Below, piece after piece: positions 52,640-64,000 of a stretch of DNA of 64,000 bases. The DNA lies in assembly GCA_028456385.1 (NCBI GenBank), contig JALNQF010000070.1:124001-188000 (forward strand). Direction: 5' to 3'. Position numbers and translations under genes: made by a program. Position 1 is the stretch's first letter. Each line of letters begins with the position of its first letter. A model generated the notes under the pieces. The model did no database searches. It saw only the letters and a list, made by a program, of their open reading frames with translations, and was not told the DNA's origin. Source of the stretch: Ophiosphaerella korrae (lineage: Eukaryota; Ascomycota; Dothideomycetes; Pleosporales; Phaeosphaeriaceae).

Positions 52640-52737
52640 TTCTGAAGGTAACTCAATTGCTCAACTCAACTCAACTCGGTACAATCAAGTTTATCACTTC
52701 GGTTTTGTGCACATCAAATCCGACATCAAATCTGACA
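52640..52737 (+). mobile_element. 3' end of a TGTCAG-family LTR
   Basis: CTCAACTCAACTCGGTACAA runs to two successive termini, CATCAAATCCGACA and CATCAAATCTGACA. It truncates the gene fragment to its right. Confidence 0.6.
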
Positions 52738-53161
52738 GCAGCGACACCGGGTATGCTTCTGACTTGGAGAGTCCTTCGATGTGAGGGCAGGATCGGCGGC
52801 ATTGTCGCAGCTGGATTTTGCTGAGCCAGAGAATATGCCTAGCAGGGTCGCCATTCGGAGCGTAAGTTTGGCATGATGCAATAGTCGCTTCGATATCCGC
52901 AGAGCGACGCGAGGTGATGAAAGCTGTCACTGCTAATGCATCTCGATAACGGCCTTCTTCATAGCGGCTGTCTAGCTAGCACTGCCACAGCTAGTAGACT
53001 TACCGCCGGGCTTCGGGTTCGCCATGCGCAGCGCATGGTCTTGACCGGGTCGGTAGACGACGTAGACGACTGCAGCCTTGCCTATGCCGTGCGGAAACAG
53101 TGCTAGTATATCAGCAAGTTGAGGAGGTTCGACTATGGTGCCGCATGAAGCCGTCAGAAGA
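52738..53161 (-). pseudogene. Gene fragment truncated by an LTR
   Basis: The minus strand reads TIVEPPQLADILALFPHGIG, then KAAVVYVVYRPGQDHALRMA, NPKPG, and, across a GTAAGT...CTAG junction, DSRYEEGRYRDALAVTAFIT. After that come SRRSADIEATIASCQTYAPN and CRRSCPHIEGLSKSEAYP. It is cut at the LTR end at 52,737. The junction (53,003-52,973) is only 31 bp, very short for a fungal intron, so it may be a small deletion in a former intron. It is coding-like, but I cannot assign a family. Confidence 0.45.
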
Positions 53162-53452
53162 CTGAAGAATTTTAGGGCAGAGCGCGCTTACATTGGAGCG
53201 ATACACAGCTCGGAGGATGTATAGCGTAAATCTATATTGATTTCCAGGACATTATGAGGCAAGGGAAAGGTTTTGGTGAGAGACGGGTTGAGTGAATTGT
53301 ATGTCGTGAAGTCGTTGCTGGAGGACTATGAACGATGATGAAGGATGGTGGTGGTGCGTGGCGAGGTGACCGAAGGCTTAACGTGCTGCCCGGCGCAATG
53401 CCCGCTTTCCTGATGCAACACCAAAACTTCAACACGCGATAACTTTATCAAT
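53162..53452. other. Gap before the Pogo element
   Basis: No supported gene. It should contain the 5' end of the Pogo element, whose terminal repeat I could not define. Confidence 0.35.
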
Positions 53453-54290
53453 ATGAGCTCAATTGTGGCTGCGCTTGCAGCTATAGAATTGCTAGAGCCC
53501 GGAGAAAAGCTTGTATATACTCAAATTGCAGCAAAGTATGGTGTTGATCGCAGAACGCTCGCGCGTAGACACCAAGGCGCCACAATCTCACGAGACGCCC
53601 AAGCTCAAAACCAGCAAGCACTCCACCCCTAGCAGGAGCTAGAGCTCGTACGCTATATCGAGCGCCTTACAAAGTAAGGCCTACCTCCTACATAGCCTAT
53701 AATACGACGCTTTACCTTAGATATTGCGAAAAAAGAGCTTAGAAAAGGCTAGGTTGATCGCTTTATCTAGCGCCACAACGTTTATCTTATCTTACGCTAG
53801 GCTACTAGCATTAATCGCTTACGCTACTAGGCTAACTCTTAGTTAAAGTATAGCCTCTACTTTAAGCTCTTACGTAGTAAGCTTAGCTAATATAATATAG
53901 AGCCTTGTAATACGTATAATATAGATAAGAAGGGCTTTATACTAGGAGTACTTACTCGCTTAAAGTAGGTATTTAGTAAGAGGCTCTATAAGGAAGGGAA
54001 GATTAATACTTATATCTAGGATAGTAATTAGGCATAGATAACGCTGCTAGCCTATATTTGCGCTAATAGATCTTATCTTAAGCTAAGCCTTATATATTAG
54101 TTAGCCTCTAGCTTAATATAGGATAGCTAGCTATAGGCTTTTAATCCTAATAATTACTAAGTCTACTTTACCTTATTACTCTTAGGCTAGATAAATAATA
54201 ATATAGGCCTAGCCCAGCTTAAATAAGTATTTAATTAATCTACAAAGCTAAAAGCTAGGTAGATGTTATAGGCTACCTATTGTTAACTAC
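53453..54290 (+). pseudogene. Pogo-type transposase, RIP-mutated, split by Gypsy insertion
   Basis: From ATG at 53,453: a Psq/CENP-B-type DNA-binding start (ELLEPGEKLVYTQIAAKYGV, DRRTLARRHQG), then ELVRYIERLTK. With many stops it continues to the DDE domain (YNIEPCNTYNIDKKGFILGV, VFSKRLYKEGKI, LLAYICANRSYL, LASSLI, NPNNY). The first 180 bp are free of damage, while from TAG at about 53,630 nearly every Gln codon is a stop. The frame ends at 54,290, where a Gypsy LTR starts. After that LTR's partner at 61,301 the words LLILNSY (norm LLILDGH) at about 61,317-61,337 look like the continuation of the same gene. Confidence 0.85.
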
Positions 54291-54692
54291 AGGTACTTAT
54301 CTTAAAGGGGTTAGTAGATTAAGAGTTAATAATAAAAGCTTAGGAGTTAATCTATAATAACTATAAATAATTAAAGATATTTTACAACTATCTTAGATTA
54401 GCGTTCTATAGTTAAAGGATTAAATTACTAATACTATCCTAATAATATACATCCTACTAACTATATACTTATTGTAATCTATAATCTATAGTTACTAAGA
54501 CTAATAGATTATAGATTACCTTAATCTATAATCTATTAACACTAAGAGTCTATAGATTATAGATTATACTAGGTGTCCTAGTTATATATAGTCTCTTAAT
54601 TAAGATTATTACTCTACTTGTTTTATACTTTGTTAGTATCTAAGTTAGAACTAATTAGTTCTATCTTAATTCCTTCTATTACACCTATAATA
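54291..54692 (-). repeat. Gypsy LTR, left in window
   Basis: 402 bp, the direct repeat of 60,890-61,301, with more transitions toward A/T than its partner. Confidence 0.9.
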
Positions 54693-57600
54693 CTATCTCT
54701 TCTCTTAGGTAAGTCTTAGTTTACTTATCCTAGAGCTAGAGTTATTAGTCTAGTTTCTTTATTAATATAGAGTTTTTTATCTTCTTTTATAACTATTTTA
54801 TCTATATATTATTACTATCTCTTTACTAATCACGTGTTACGCAATAGTATTAAAATATTTCTTTACTCTTGTTATACTTCTCCTAAATTAAACCCTAAGT
54901 CTCTTCTTTATATTATTTCTATAAATAATAGTAAGGCTTATAAGGCGTATATTCGTGCAAATATACGTAGCTCTTATAACGTGTCTAGTGTTTTTCTTTC
55001 TAAGTGTACGTTTATTACACTTATTCTTGCGTCTAGGCTTAATAATAATAGGGAAAGCTATTAACTAGACTTAAAAGAAATTACTATCTTAAATTATAGA
55101 GGCTAAAGCTAAGCGTAAGCGTATCTAGGAGCTTATATAGAGTAAGCTAGTAGAAAATTAAGCTTATCTCTCTTGCTTTTATAAGATAAAGGCCTTAAAT
55201 AATAAGAAATTAGCTAAGTAGTTAGTAGCTCTAGAAGCTAAGCTAGATCTAAATAAGGCGTTTAGTGTTACTATAGTAAGTCCTATACTAGACGTCTCTA
55301 TTGTCTCTCTATCTATTGTTAGTAATATTAGTTCTCTTAGTTCGCTGCTAGGCGTTCTAGAGGGTTTTAACTTTAGTAGTCTTCTAGTTTCTTAAAGTAA
55401 TTAAGGTTATCCTCTAGTTCCTATATTTTCTCCTATAGTTATCCTTTCTCGTCTATTCTTATCTATTCTACTAAGTAATAGTTTCTTCTATTATAGAACT
55501 AGTATACTAGGATTTTTTTAACTTCCTATTCTTCTTATTCTCTATACGTGTCTACTTTATATACTAGTAGTTCTACTTCTTATAGTACTTGTTCTAGTAG
55601 AGCTATATAGAAGGTTAAGTATATCTTTATCTTATTTAGTAGCTTTAGTTTAAATATAACTAGTGTAACTTTTTTCTTAATTTTATATAGTCCTATTTTA
55701 ACGTAGTCTAATTTTAGGCTTAGTCTTTTACTCTTAATATTCTTCCTTATTAACTATACTTTTTCTCTCTCTCTAAATTAAGGTTCTTCTTTATACTTTT
55801 TATTGTAGTACTTAGCTATTTAATTATATAAGAATTCTGCGTCTTGTCTTAATTAATTATATATATCTTTAAGTCTATTAGTAAAGTTTTCTTCTCTTAG
55901 AGACTAAAATATCTAGTTTCTTAGTATTTAGTATATATTAGGTTTAAATCTATAGTTTATAAAGAAAAGTAATACTTCTATTACTATATTCTTTACGCTG
56001 TTATATACTAGTTGTACTATAGGTAGTAACTATACCTAATTATTCTAGTTATAGTTAAGGTAGTATTTTAAGTACTATTCTACTATCTAATTTATTTATT
56101 CTAACTATCTATCTATTTATAGTCTATATACTATAGATATTACGTATTGTATTCCTAATTACGCTACTATTATTCCCTATAGTTTCGATATAAATCGTAT
56201 ATCTCTATCTATAATAATCTTGTCTAGTAGTCTATATTAACTAATTATAGTTCCTAGAACCTAGTATATAGTAACTTCTATCCTACTCTTCTCTTTATAT
56301 AGTCTAAAGTACGTATACTTTATAAGTTTATCTACTATTATTAGGATTCTATTATAATTAACTCCTAATATTAGGTCTTTAGACTTTAGTAGCTTTGTAA
56401 TAAAGTCTATTATAATAACTTCTTATAGTTATTCTAGTACTTTTACTAGTTATAATATTCTATATAGTACGTATCTATTATATTTGTTTTTATAGCACTC
56501 TATATAATCTCGTAGTATTTCTATTACTAGTTGTCTTACTTTTAGAATATAATAATCTCGTAGTAGTCTATCTAATATTTTTTCTATTCCTTAGTAACTA
56601 TATACTAGCAATTTATAGAACTATCGTATAAATTCTCTTTAAATCTTACTTAGGATATATATTCTTCTATAGGCTCGTGCAAATCTTTTATAGATTTCTA
56701 GTTTTTTTATTTCTTTAGATACTTCTTACGTTATTTTCTAAATCTATTTATCTAGCTTACTGCTCGTTCTTTTAAGTATTATAGCTATCTTAAGTATATT
56801 TAGGACTAAGTATCCTTCTTTATTCTTAACTAGAACTATACTAGTAGCACTTATTTCTTCTTATAGGTCTAGTCTTCTACTAAAAGCGTCTATAAATTAG
56901 TTGTCTTTTCCTTTTATATATATAATCTCTATATTAAACGTTAATAGGAATTCCTACTATCTTATATAGCGTTGTAATAATTCCTTATTTATTATAAATC
57001 TTATAAGATTCTTATAGTCTATATAGACTTTTATTTAATACTTTACTCTTTATAAATATACTCTCTATTGTTTAAATACCTTATAGATTGCTAGTATTTC
57101 TTTGTTGTAGATTAGGTAGTTAAGTTCTACTATTTTTATCTTCTTAGAGAAGTACTTAACTAAATATTCTTTTTTAGTCTTTAGGTCTTCTTGTATTAGT
57201 ACTATTCTATAGACTAAATTAGATATATCTATTTTTACTATTACTAGTAGGTCTAGGTTATATATTCTAATAACTAGGTTTTCTATAAACTTCTTCTTAA
57301 TCTTATTAAATACTTTATTATATTCCTTTATCTATTTAAATAGTATATCTTTCTTTATAAGTCTTATTATTAGTTCTATATCTTTAAACTATTTTACTAT
57401 TAACTTTCTATAGAAGTTAGCTAGCCTATAAAATTATTATACCTCTTTTAGGTTTCTTAGTATTAGCTATTTGTTAATTAATTTAATCTTTTCTAAGTTA
57501 ATCTTAATTTTTCCTAGTTTAATAATAAATCTAAGGAAATCTATTTCTTTTATATAGAATTTGTATTTTCTTATTTTAAGAAATAGTTTATTTTCTACTA

Positions 57601-60600
57601 GTTTCTTTAATACTTTGTGTACGTGTTATACGTATTCTTCCTCTATTTCTAAGAATATAAGGATATCGTCTAAGTATATAAATATAAATATATCTAAGTA
57701 CTCTCTTAGTACTATATTAATTCTTTCTTAGAATACTACTAGTGCGTTTATTAGGCTAAATAGCATAACTAAGTATTTATATAATCTATACTATGTTCTA
57801 AACGCTATTTTCTACTCGTCGCCTTTCTTAATTCTAATCTAGTAATAGGCGTTCTAGATGTCTAGTTTTATAAAGACTTTTACTCTTTGTAGTTTATCTT
57901 GTATTCTATCTATTTATAGTAGTAGATATTAGTTCTTATTTGTAATTGCGTTAGTTTTCCTAAAATCTACGTAGGGTCTCTTGTTACTTATTCTTTTCTT
58001 GTCTACAAATATAAGTCTATATACTACTAAGGATTTAGACTCTCTTATCTATTTCTTTTTTATTGCGTTTTAGATAAATATTTATTTAATCTTAGATTTT
58101 TCTTCTATCTTCTAGTAGACTAGGCTCTATCCTTTATTTTTACCTTCTTCTAGTTCTATCGCTAAGTCCTATAGTTAATATTCTAGAAGGTATTCTTCTA
58201 GTTCTATAAGCTACTTTTCCTATTTCTTATATTCTTTAGGGAATTCTCCTTTGTAGGTACTTATATTAGCTTTTAACATATCTATTTTATTATAGCTAAT
58301 TTCTCTTAATCTCTAATTAATGTATAGGTTAGTTATCTATAACTATAGTATACCTAATATTATATCCTATTTGTTATTAATTGTTGTTATGTCTATAACT
58401 ATATTCTTAATTATTATCCCTTCTAGTTTAAGTATTAAGGGAACTATTTTAAACCTAATAGGTTCTTAGAATAGTTTTCCTTTAATCGTACTTAATTGTC
58501 GAGGGTATTTCTTTGTTATATACTTTATTCCTTATATTTCTACAAACTTCTTTAATATAAAGTTTCTTGTAGCTCTACTATTAATTATTAATTATACTTT
58601 CTTTCCTTAGTATATACCTATCTTTATAATGTGTAAGCCTCCTATACCTTCTAGCTTTTCTTACTTTAGCAATTTATTAAACTATCTATCTTTCTAGGGC
58701 TATAGCCCTACTTTAAGTTTATGTATTTTATACTTTAGATATTTGTTGTTTGTATATTTGTACTATAGTCCTCCCTAGATACATTTCTTAGTTAACTTAG
58801 ATCTAGGTCTTACTACTAGGTATCTATCTTCTAGAATTATTTCCTATCCTTAGATATTTTCTACTATAATTACTTTTATATAATTATAGCTTCTTCTCCT
58901 TATAAGCTATACGTTGTTATTTACTTTAAGGTTTTTGTATATAATACAATTCTTATCTAGGTATAATATCTATAATACTTCGAAGTATACTAGATGCTTT
59001 AGATCTATTATCTTGTTATCCCCTTCTTAGTATTTGCTTTTACTAGGTGTATCTATTGTTAGGATATAGTATACTACTAGTACTTTTAGTATATAGGCTT
59101 TATTAATCTATTGCGTTTTTCTTGTAAGGTATTACTACTCTTTTAGTATAGGTATTCTTCCTACCGCAACTATATACTACTTTATCTATTCTTAAAATAG
59201 TGTAAACTTAGTTTCTTTAGGATTACGTTCTTTCTAGTTTTTGTACGCTTCCTTTATATTTATAACTATTAAGTATATCTAAACAAATTTCTAGTCTTTA
59301 TTTTGTTCCTCTATATCTATTGTCGTTTAGCTATTGTAGCTATATATTATTAGCTAGGTATATTCTATACTTCTTATACTAACTTGTCTCTTACTTCCTT
59401 GTAGTCCTTTAGAAGTAGTTGTAGTAGTCTCTTTATCTAATACTATCCTCTTAGCCTAGATTAATAGTTTTAGAGGCTCTTCCTCTTCTAAGTCTTCTGT
59501 TAGTAGGTCTATTACTTAAGCTATCTCTTTTAGCTAAGCTTTTATTCTTTCTTTTATTATAGCTACTCTATATCTCTATCTCTATCTCTATAGAAACTAT
59601 ACTACTCCCTATTTACTAGAAAGATATATATAGTAGTTGTTATTATAACAAAAGGTCTAATAGAGTATTATATATTATATTTCTTTACTCCTAGCTACCT
59701 TCTCCTAAGGTTTAGCCTATACTTGTAGTGCTTCCTTCTTCTTCTTAGTTGTTTTTAACTAGGTTTCTTTCTTTAGGTTTTTATTCTTGTAATCTTTTGC
59801 AAAGTATCCTAGTTTCTTATATTTATAGTATACTATATCCTTCTTTAACTTAGATTTATAGTTCTTTACATAGTAGCCTAGTTTGCTATAATTAAAGTAC
59901 GTAAAGTCTTTATTCTTTCTCTTTTTCTTATCTTTGTTAGCGTTAAGGACTATAGGGTCTCCCTTGTTATAGTTCTAGGTGTAACCTCTATATTTATTCT
60001 TCTTCTATTCTCGAAGATTGTTATTAATTTATATTACCTATTACTTTAGGGCTTTAAGTGTCCTTAGTTTCTCTATATATATTATTTCGTATTAGATTTT
60101 AGAGTTAAGTCTTTGTTTAAATCGTAATATTAAAGCTAACTTATTCTATTTTGTATTTTGTAATAGTTATTTAAACTATAATACGTACTTAAGAATACTC
60201 TAACTTTGTATAAGCTTCTCTAGTTATTCTTTAGCTTATTAGGTAACGTCTATATCTCTAAACGCTGCTCTTATTTGCTTAGTAAAGTATTCGTAACTTC
60301 TAAAAATAGCTCTAGTTTTGTCTTTCTAGGTTATTAGAGAATGTGTCGTGTAATCTATCTAGTATAGTTCGTACTATCTTATTGCATCTTCTTTAAGGTG
60401 TAGTCTAATATATATTACCTTCTTTTCTTCTATATTAAAGTATAGTACTTGTACATCTATTTAGAGTTATGCTAATATAATAAAAGGTCTTAACTTCTCC
60501 CTTATTCTATTAAACTTCTTAAGTACGGGTATCTTTAGTAGTTTCTTTGTCGCACTTATCTCTAATCTTTAGGTAATTAGTTCTATCTAGTTCTGTCCTT

Positions 60601-60889
60601 AGATAATAGCTTTAATTTATACTTTATTTTATTTCGCGTAATCCTATAGTTCCTTATTCTATATTTCTAAGGCATTAATTACTATTTTTATGTCTTCTTT
60701 GTTGTTAATTAGTTAGTTAAGACGACCCTTAATTGTTTCCTATATAGTGCTGTCTAATTCAAGACTACTTCTAGGGGCTTTACCTAATTGTTTAGTTAAA
60801 CTTTCTGCTATCGTGTTAGTTAGACTGTGCGCTACTTACGCTTTACTTCTCGTAATAACTAAATTAGCAAGGTGTTACGAGCTGCTTAT

Positions 60890-61301
60890 TGTTAACTATA
60901 GGTACCTATCTTAAAGAAGTTAGTAGATTAGGAGTTAATAATAAAAGCTTAGGGGTTAATCTATAATAACTATAAACAATCGAAGATATTTTATAACTAT
61001 CTTAGATTAGCATTCTATAGTTAAAGGATTGAATTGCTAATACTATCTTAATAATGCGCATCCTACTAACTATATACTTATTGTAATCTATAATCTATAG
61101 TTACTAAGACTAATAGATTATAGATTGCCCTAATCTATAATCTATTAACGCTAAGAGTCTATAGATTATAGATTACACTAAGTATCCTAGTTATGTGTAG
61201 TCTCCTAATCGAGATTATTACCCTGCTCGTCCTATGCTTCGTTAGTATCTAAGTTAAGACTAATTAGTTCTATCTCGATTCTTTCTATTACACCCGTAAC
61301 A
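60890..61301 (-). repeat. Gypsy LTR, right in window
   Basis: 412 bp. It keeps more C/G (for example CACCCGTAACA, CCTGCTCGTCC) than the left LTR, so the two LTRs were mutated unequally. Confidence 0.9.
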
Positions 61302-61338
61302 GTAGAGCTATTAATTACTTATCCTTAATAGCTATAGA
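61302..61338 (+). pseudogene. Downstream scrap of the split Pogo gene
   Basis: LLILNSY is the RIP-changed form of LLILDGH, the block of the third DDE region in fungal Pogo transposases (GAT to AAT, GGC to AGC, CAT to TAT). It is cut again at 61,339. Confidence 0.5.
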
Positions 61339-62128
61339 TGTTATAGTTGTAACAAGAGAAAACTAATTCAAGCTAATTAGCTCTACCCTAGATAACAATA
61401 GCGCGTATAATCTATAGGGCAATAAACTTAATTAGAAAACTAACTATAATAGAGATACGTAATAGATTTGCAATTTACTATAATAGATGCACTAAGGTTA
61501 ACTTCCTAATAGTCTTTAGGTTACTAGTAGATTACAAGGTAATAATAAAAGTTTGTATTAAGATCTACAATAACTATAAATAATAGAAGATGTTTTATAA
61601 CTATCTTGTATTAGCGTTCTATAGTTAAGGGATTAAATTACTAATACTATCTTAATAATATATATTTCTACTATCTATATAGTAATATTGTAATAGGTGT
61701 ACTAAGGTCGACTTCCTAGTACCCTAAAGTTATAAGTAGATTACAAGGTAATAATAAAAGTTCGTATAGTAATCTATAATAACTATAAATAATAGAAGAT
61801 ATTTTACAACTATCTTGTATTAGCGTTCTATAGTTAAAGGATTAAATTACTAATACTATCCTAATAATACGTATTACTACTAACTATATACCTAGGCTTT
61901 TTAGCTAACTTTATACTTTGTATTTACTAAGATTATAAATTATAAATTTATTACGTACTTAGCTTTATACTTTGTATTTACTAAGATTGTAAATTATAAA
62001 TCTATTACGTGTTCCTATTATAATTAGTCTCCTAGCCTAGTTTGTTTTCCTATAAGTTATATATATTATTATTATCTATAGTAGGGCTAATTAGTTTAAA
62101 TTAGTTTTCTCTTGTTATAGCTATAATA
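61339..62128. mobile_element. LTR-like segment with long inverted ends
   Basis: The start (TGTTATAGTTGTAACAAGAG, AAAACTAATT) and end match each other inverted over about 44 bp. Inside are two tandem copies of about 230 bp (about 61,470-61,700 and 61,700-61,930) related to the middle of the first Gypsy LTR (AATAATAAAAGTT; ATAATAACTATAAATAA). It is directly followed by Gypsy internal sequence, so I read it as the LTR of the second copy, though a TIR element is possible. Confidence 0.6.
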
Positions 62129-64000
62129 CTATTTCCCTCTTTAGGTAGGTTCTTGTTTCTTTACTCTAGGCCTAAAGTTATTAGTCTAGTTTCTTTATTT
62201 ATTTCTAACTCTTTATTATTCTCTATATCTTTATATTCTAACTATAATAAACTTCTTTTTATTACTTGCGTTGCTTATAATAAGGTTAAAATATTTTTCT
62301 ATACCTATTATACTTAATTAAAGCTTACTTGTCTTATATCTTTAAAGGATAGTAAGTACTATAACAAGTATATCTTAGCTAATATTTAATATAAGTATAT
62401 ACTATCTAGTATCTCTCTTATAGAGTATAAGTGTTTAATTTCTATATAGTCTCTTTTTACTAAGTTATATAGGGCGAGCTATTAACTAAGCTTAAGAGAT
62501 ACTATTATTATAGCTTATAGAAGCTAAGGCTAAGTATAAGCTAACTTTTTATAAGCTAGTAGATCTTTATTCTTATATTAAGTGTCTTTATAAGATAAAA
62601 GCTTATAATAATACTAAATTATCTAAATAGTCTTGTACCTTAGAGGCTAAGATAGGCCTTAAGGATATAGTTTAGGCTATTCTAGCTCCTATTATATTAG
62701 ACGTTCTTAATACCTTTCTATTTAGCGCTAGTAATGCTAATTTTCTTAGTTTGCTATAAGGTAGTCTAGAGGGTTTTAACTTTAGTAGTCTTCTAGTTTC
62801 TTAAAGTAATTAAGATTATCTTCTAGTTCTTATATTTTTTCCTATAGTTATCCTTTTTTATCTATTCTTATCTATTCTACTAAATAGTAGTTTCTACTAT
62901 TATAGAACTAATACTATAGGATTTCTTTAACTTCTTATTCTTTCTATTCCTTATACGTATCTACTTTATATACTAGTAGTTCTACTTCTTATAGTACTTA
63001 TTCTAGTAGAGCTATATAAAACGTTAGGTATATCTTTATCTTATTTAGTAGCTTTAATTTAAATATAACTAGTGTAACTTCTTTCTTAATTTTATATAGT
63101 CTTATCTTAACGTAGTCTAGTTTTAAACTTAGTTGTTTACTCTTAATATTTTTTTATACTAACTATACTTTTTCTCTCTTTCTAAATTAGGGTCTTTCTT
63201 TATACTTCTTATTATAGTACTTAGCTATACAATTATATAGGAATTCAACGTCCTATCTTAGTTAATCCTATATATTCTTAAGTCTATTAGTAAAGTTTTC
63301 TCCTCTTAAGGACTAAGATATCTAATTTCTTAGTATCTAGTATATATTAGGTTTAAATCTATAGTTTATAAAAAAGAGTAATACTTTTATTACAATATTC
63401 TTTACGCTGTTATATACTAGCTATACTATAAGTAGTAGCTGTACCTAATTATTCTAGTTATAGTTAAGGTAGTATCTTAAGTATTATTCTACTATCTAAT
63501 TTATTTATTCTAATTATCTATCTATTTATAGATAATATACTATTAATATAGTATATTATATTCCTAATTATACTATTATTATTCTCTATAGTTTTAATAT
63601 AAATCTTACGTCTCTATTTGTAATAATTTTATCTAGTAGTCTATATTAACTAATTATAGTTTCTAGGACTTAGTATATAGTAACTTCTATCCTACTTTTC
63701 TCTTTATATAGTTAGAAGTATAAGTACTTTATAAGTTTATCTACTATTATTAAGATTCTATTATATTTAACTCCTAATATTAGGTCTTTAGACTTAGGTA
63801 ACTTTGTAATAAAGTCTATTGTAATAACTCTCTATAGTTATTCTAGAACTTCTACTAGTTATAGTATTCTATATAGTATATATCTATTGTATTTATTTTT
63901 CTAATATTCTATATAGTCTTATAGTACTTCTAATACTAATTATCTTACTCTTAGAATATAATAGTCTTATAGTAGCCTATCTAATATTTTTTTAGTACCT
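62129..64000 (-). mobile_element. Second Ty3/Gypsy copy (continues beyond window)
   Basis: The sequence runs parallel to 54,693-56,610 of the first element (shared blocks such as AGGGTTTTAACTTTAGTAGT and GTTATATACTAGC). It therefore contains the 3' part of the pol region on the minus strand. It is equally RIP-mutated. Confidence 0.88.

Larger units (their letters stand above)
54291..61301 (-). mobile_element. Complete Ty3/Gypsy retrotransposon, RIP-mutated
   Basis: Direct LTRs at 54,291-54,692 and 60,890-61,301 start TGTTAACTA and end CACC.(G/A)TAACA or its mutated form. They share long blocks such as ATAATAAAAGCTTAGG and ATCTATAATCTATAG. The coding strand is minus. Reverse transcriptase lies at about 58,010-57,540 (KRPYVDFRKTNAITNKN, KLDI, YLVMLFSLINALVVF, YLDDILIFLE). 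Integrase lies at about 56,600-56,150 (VIIIDFITKLLKSKDL, NRILIIVDKLIKYTYF, IIIDRDIRFISKL). The gag region with CCHC-like remnants is near 59,800. Almost every CpA/TpG is lost and every frame is full of TAG/TAA, so it is dead. It inserted into the Pogo gene. Confidence 0.9.

Noticed and set aside
54834..55064. 76-codon frame in the AT-rich region
   Set aside because: It lies within RIP-mutated Gypsy DNA on the non-coding strand, with an Ile/Asn/Ser/Leu composition expected from AT-rich noise.

Overview
The window is nuclear DNA of a filamentous ascomycete (Pezizomycotina); I cannot place the genus. The evidence is fungal introns (GTAAGT donors, CTAAC-type branch sites, lengths of 45-65 bp), fungal STAND/NLR genes of the NACHT type, a Clr5-TPR protein, a FunK1-like kinase remnant, APH-family kinases, and Tc1/mariner, Pogo and Ty3/Gypsy elements mutated in the CpA-to-TpA style of repeat-induced point mutation (RIP). 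There is no operon structure and I saw no tRNA or rRNA gene. It is an accessory, repeat-rich compartment: few genes are intact, and most are broken by LTRs, stops or frameshifts.

Layout. 1-749: 5' part of an acyltransferase-like gene on the minus strand. 0.75-10.6 kb: a FunK1 kinase remnant, a small gene split by a solo LTR, a small Cys-containing ORF, and an APH-family gene with one in-frame stop. 10.9-24.4 kb: an NLR-rich stretch with a RIP-mutated NACHT fragment, a nearly complete PNP-NACHT-WD40 gene (15.2-18.8 kb) between inverted repeats, and the WD40 tail of another NLR. It also holds a 289-codon ORF with one stop, a clean three-exon gene, a Pogo remnant and many solo LTRs. 24.8-31 kb: a small ORF, a second APH-family gene with two in-frame stops, and an intact three-exon Clr5-TPR gene.

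32-41 kb is a mosaic. It contains a 68-bp tandem array, two arrays of a 51-bp unit with pieces of unrelated genes embedded in them (one is fibrillarin), a decayed SF1 helicase, and solo LTRs, one with a 5-bp target duplication. 41.5-45.1 kb carries an intact NACHT-ankyrin NLR between inverted arms built on an 8-bp satellite. 46-53 kb has a mariner element abutting a MITE, a RIP-mutated M16 metallopeptidase and other gene fragments. From about 53.63 kb to the end the DNA becomes extremely AT-rich: a RIP-mutated Pogo element is split by a complete Gypsy element (54,291-61,301), followed by a second related Gypsy copy that runs off the window.

How it fits together. The window looks like a nursery and graveyard of NLR and signalling-type genes. 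NLR loci occur in at least four states, and the two least decayed each sit between inverted repeats. Nearly every premature stop in otherwise good reading frames is explained by CAG/CAA to TAG/TAA or TGG to TAG changes, which suggests RIP leaking from repeats into neighbouring genes. Exon joins and family calls below come from reading the sequence by eye and have not been checked by database search.
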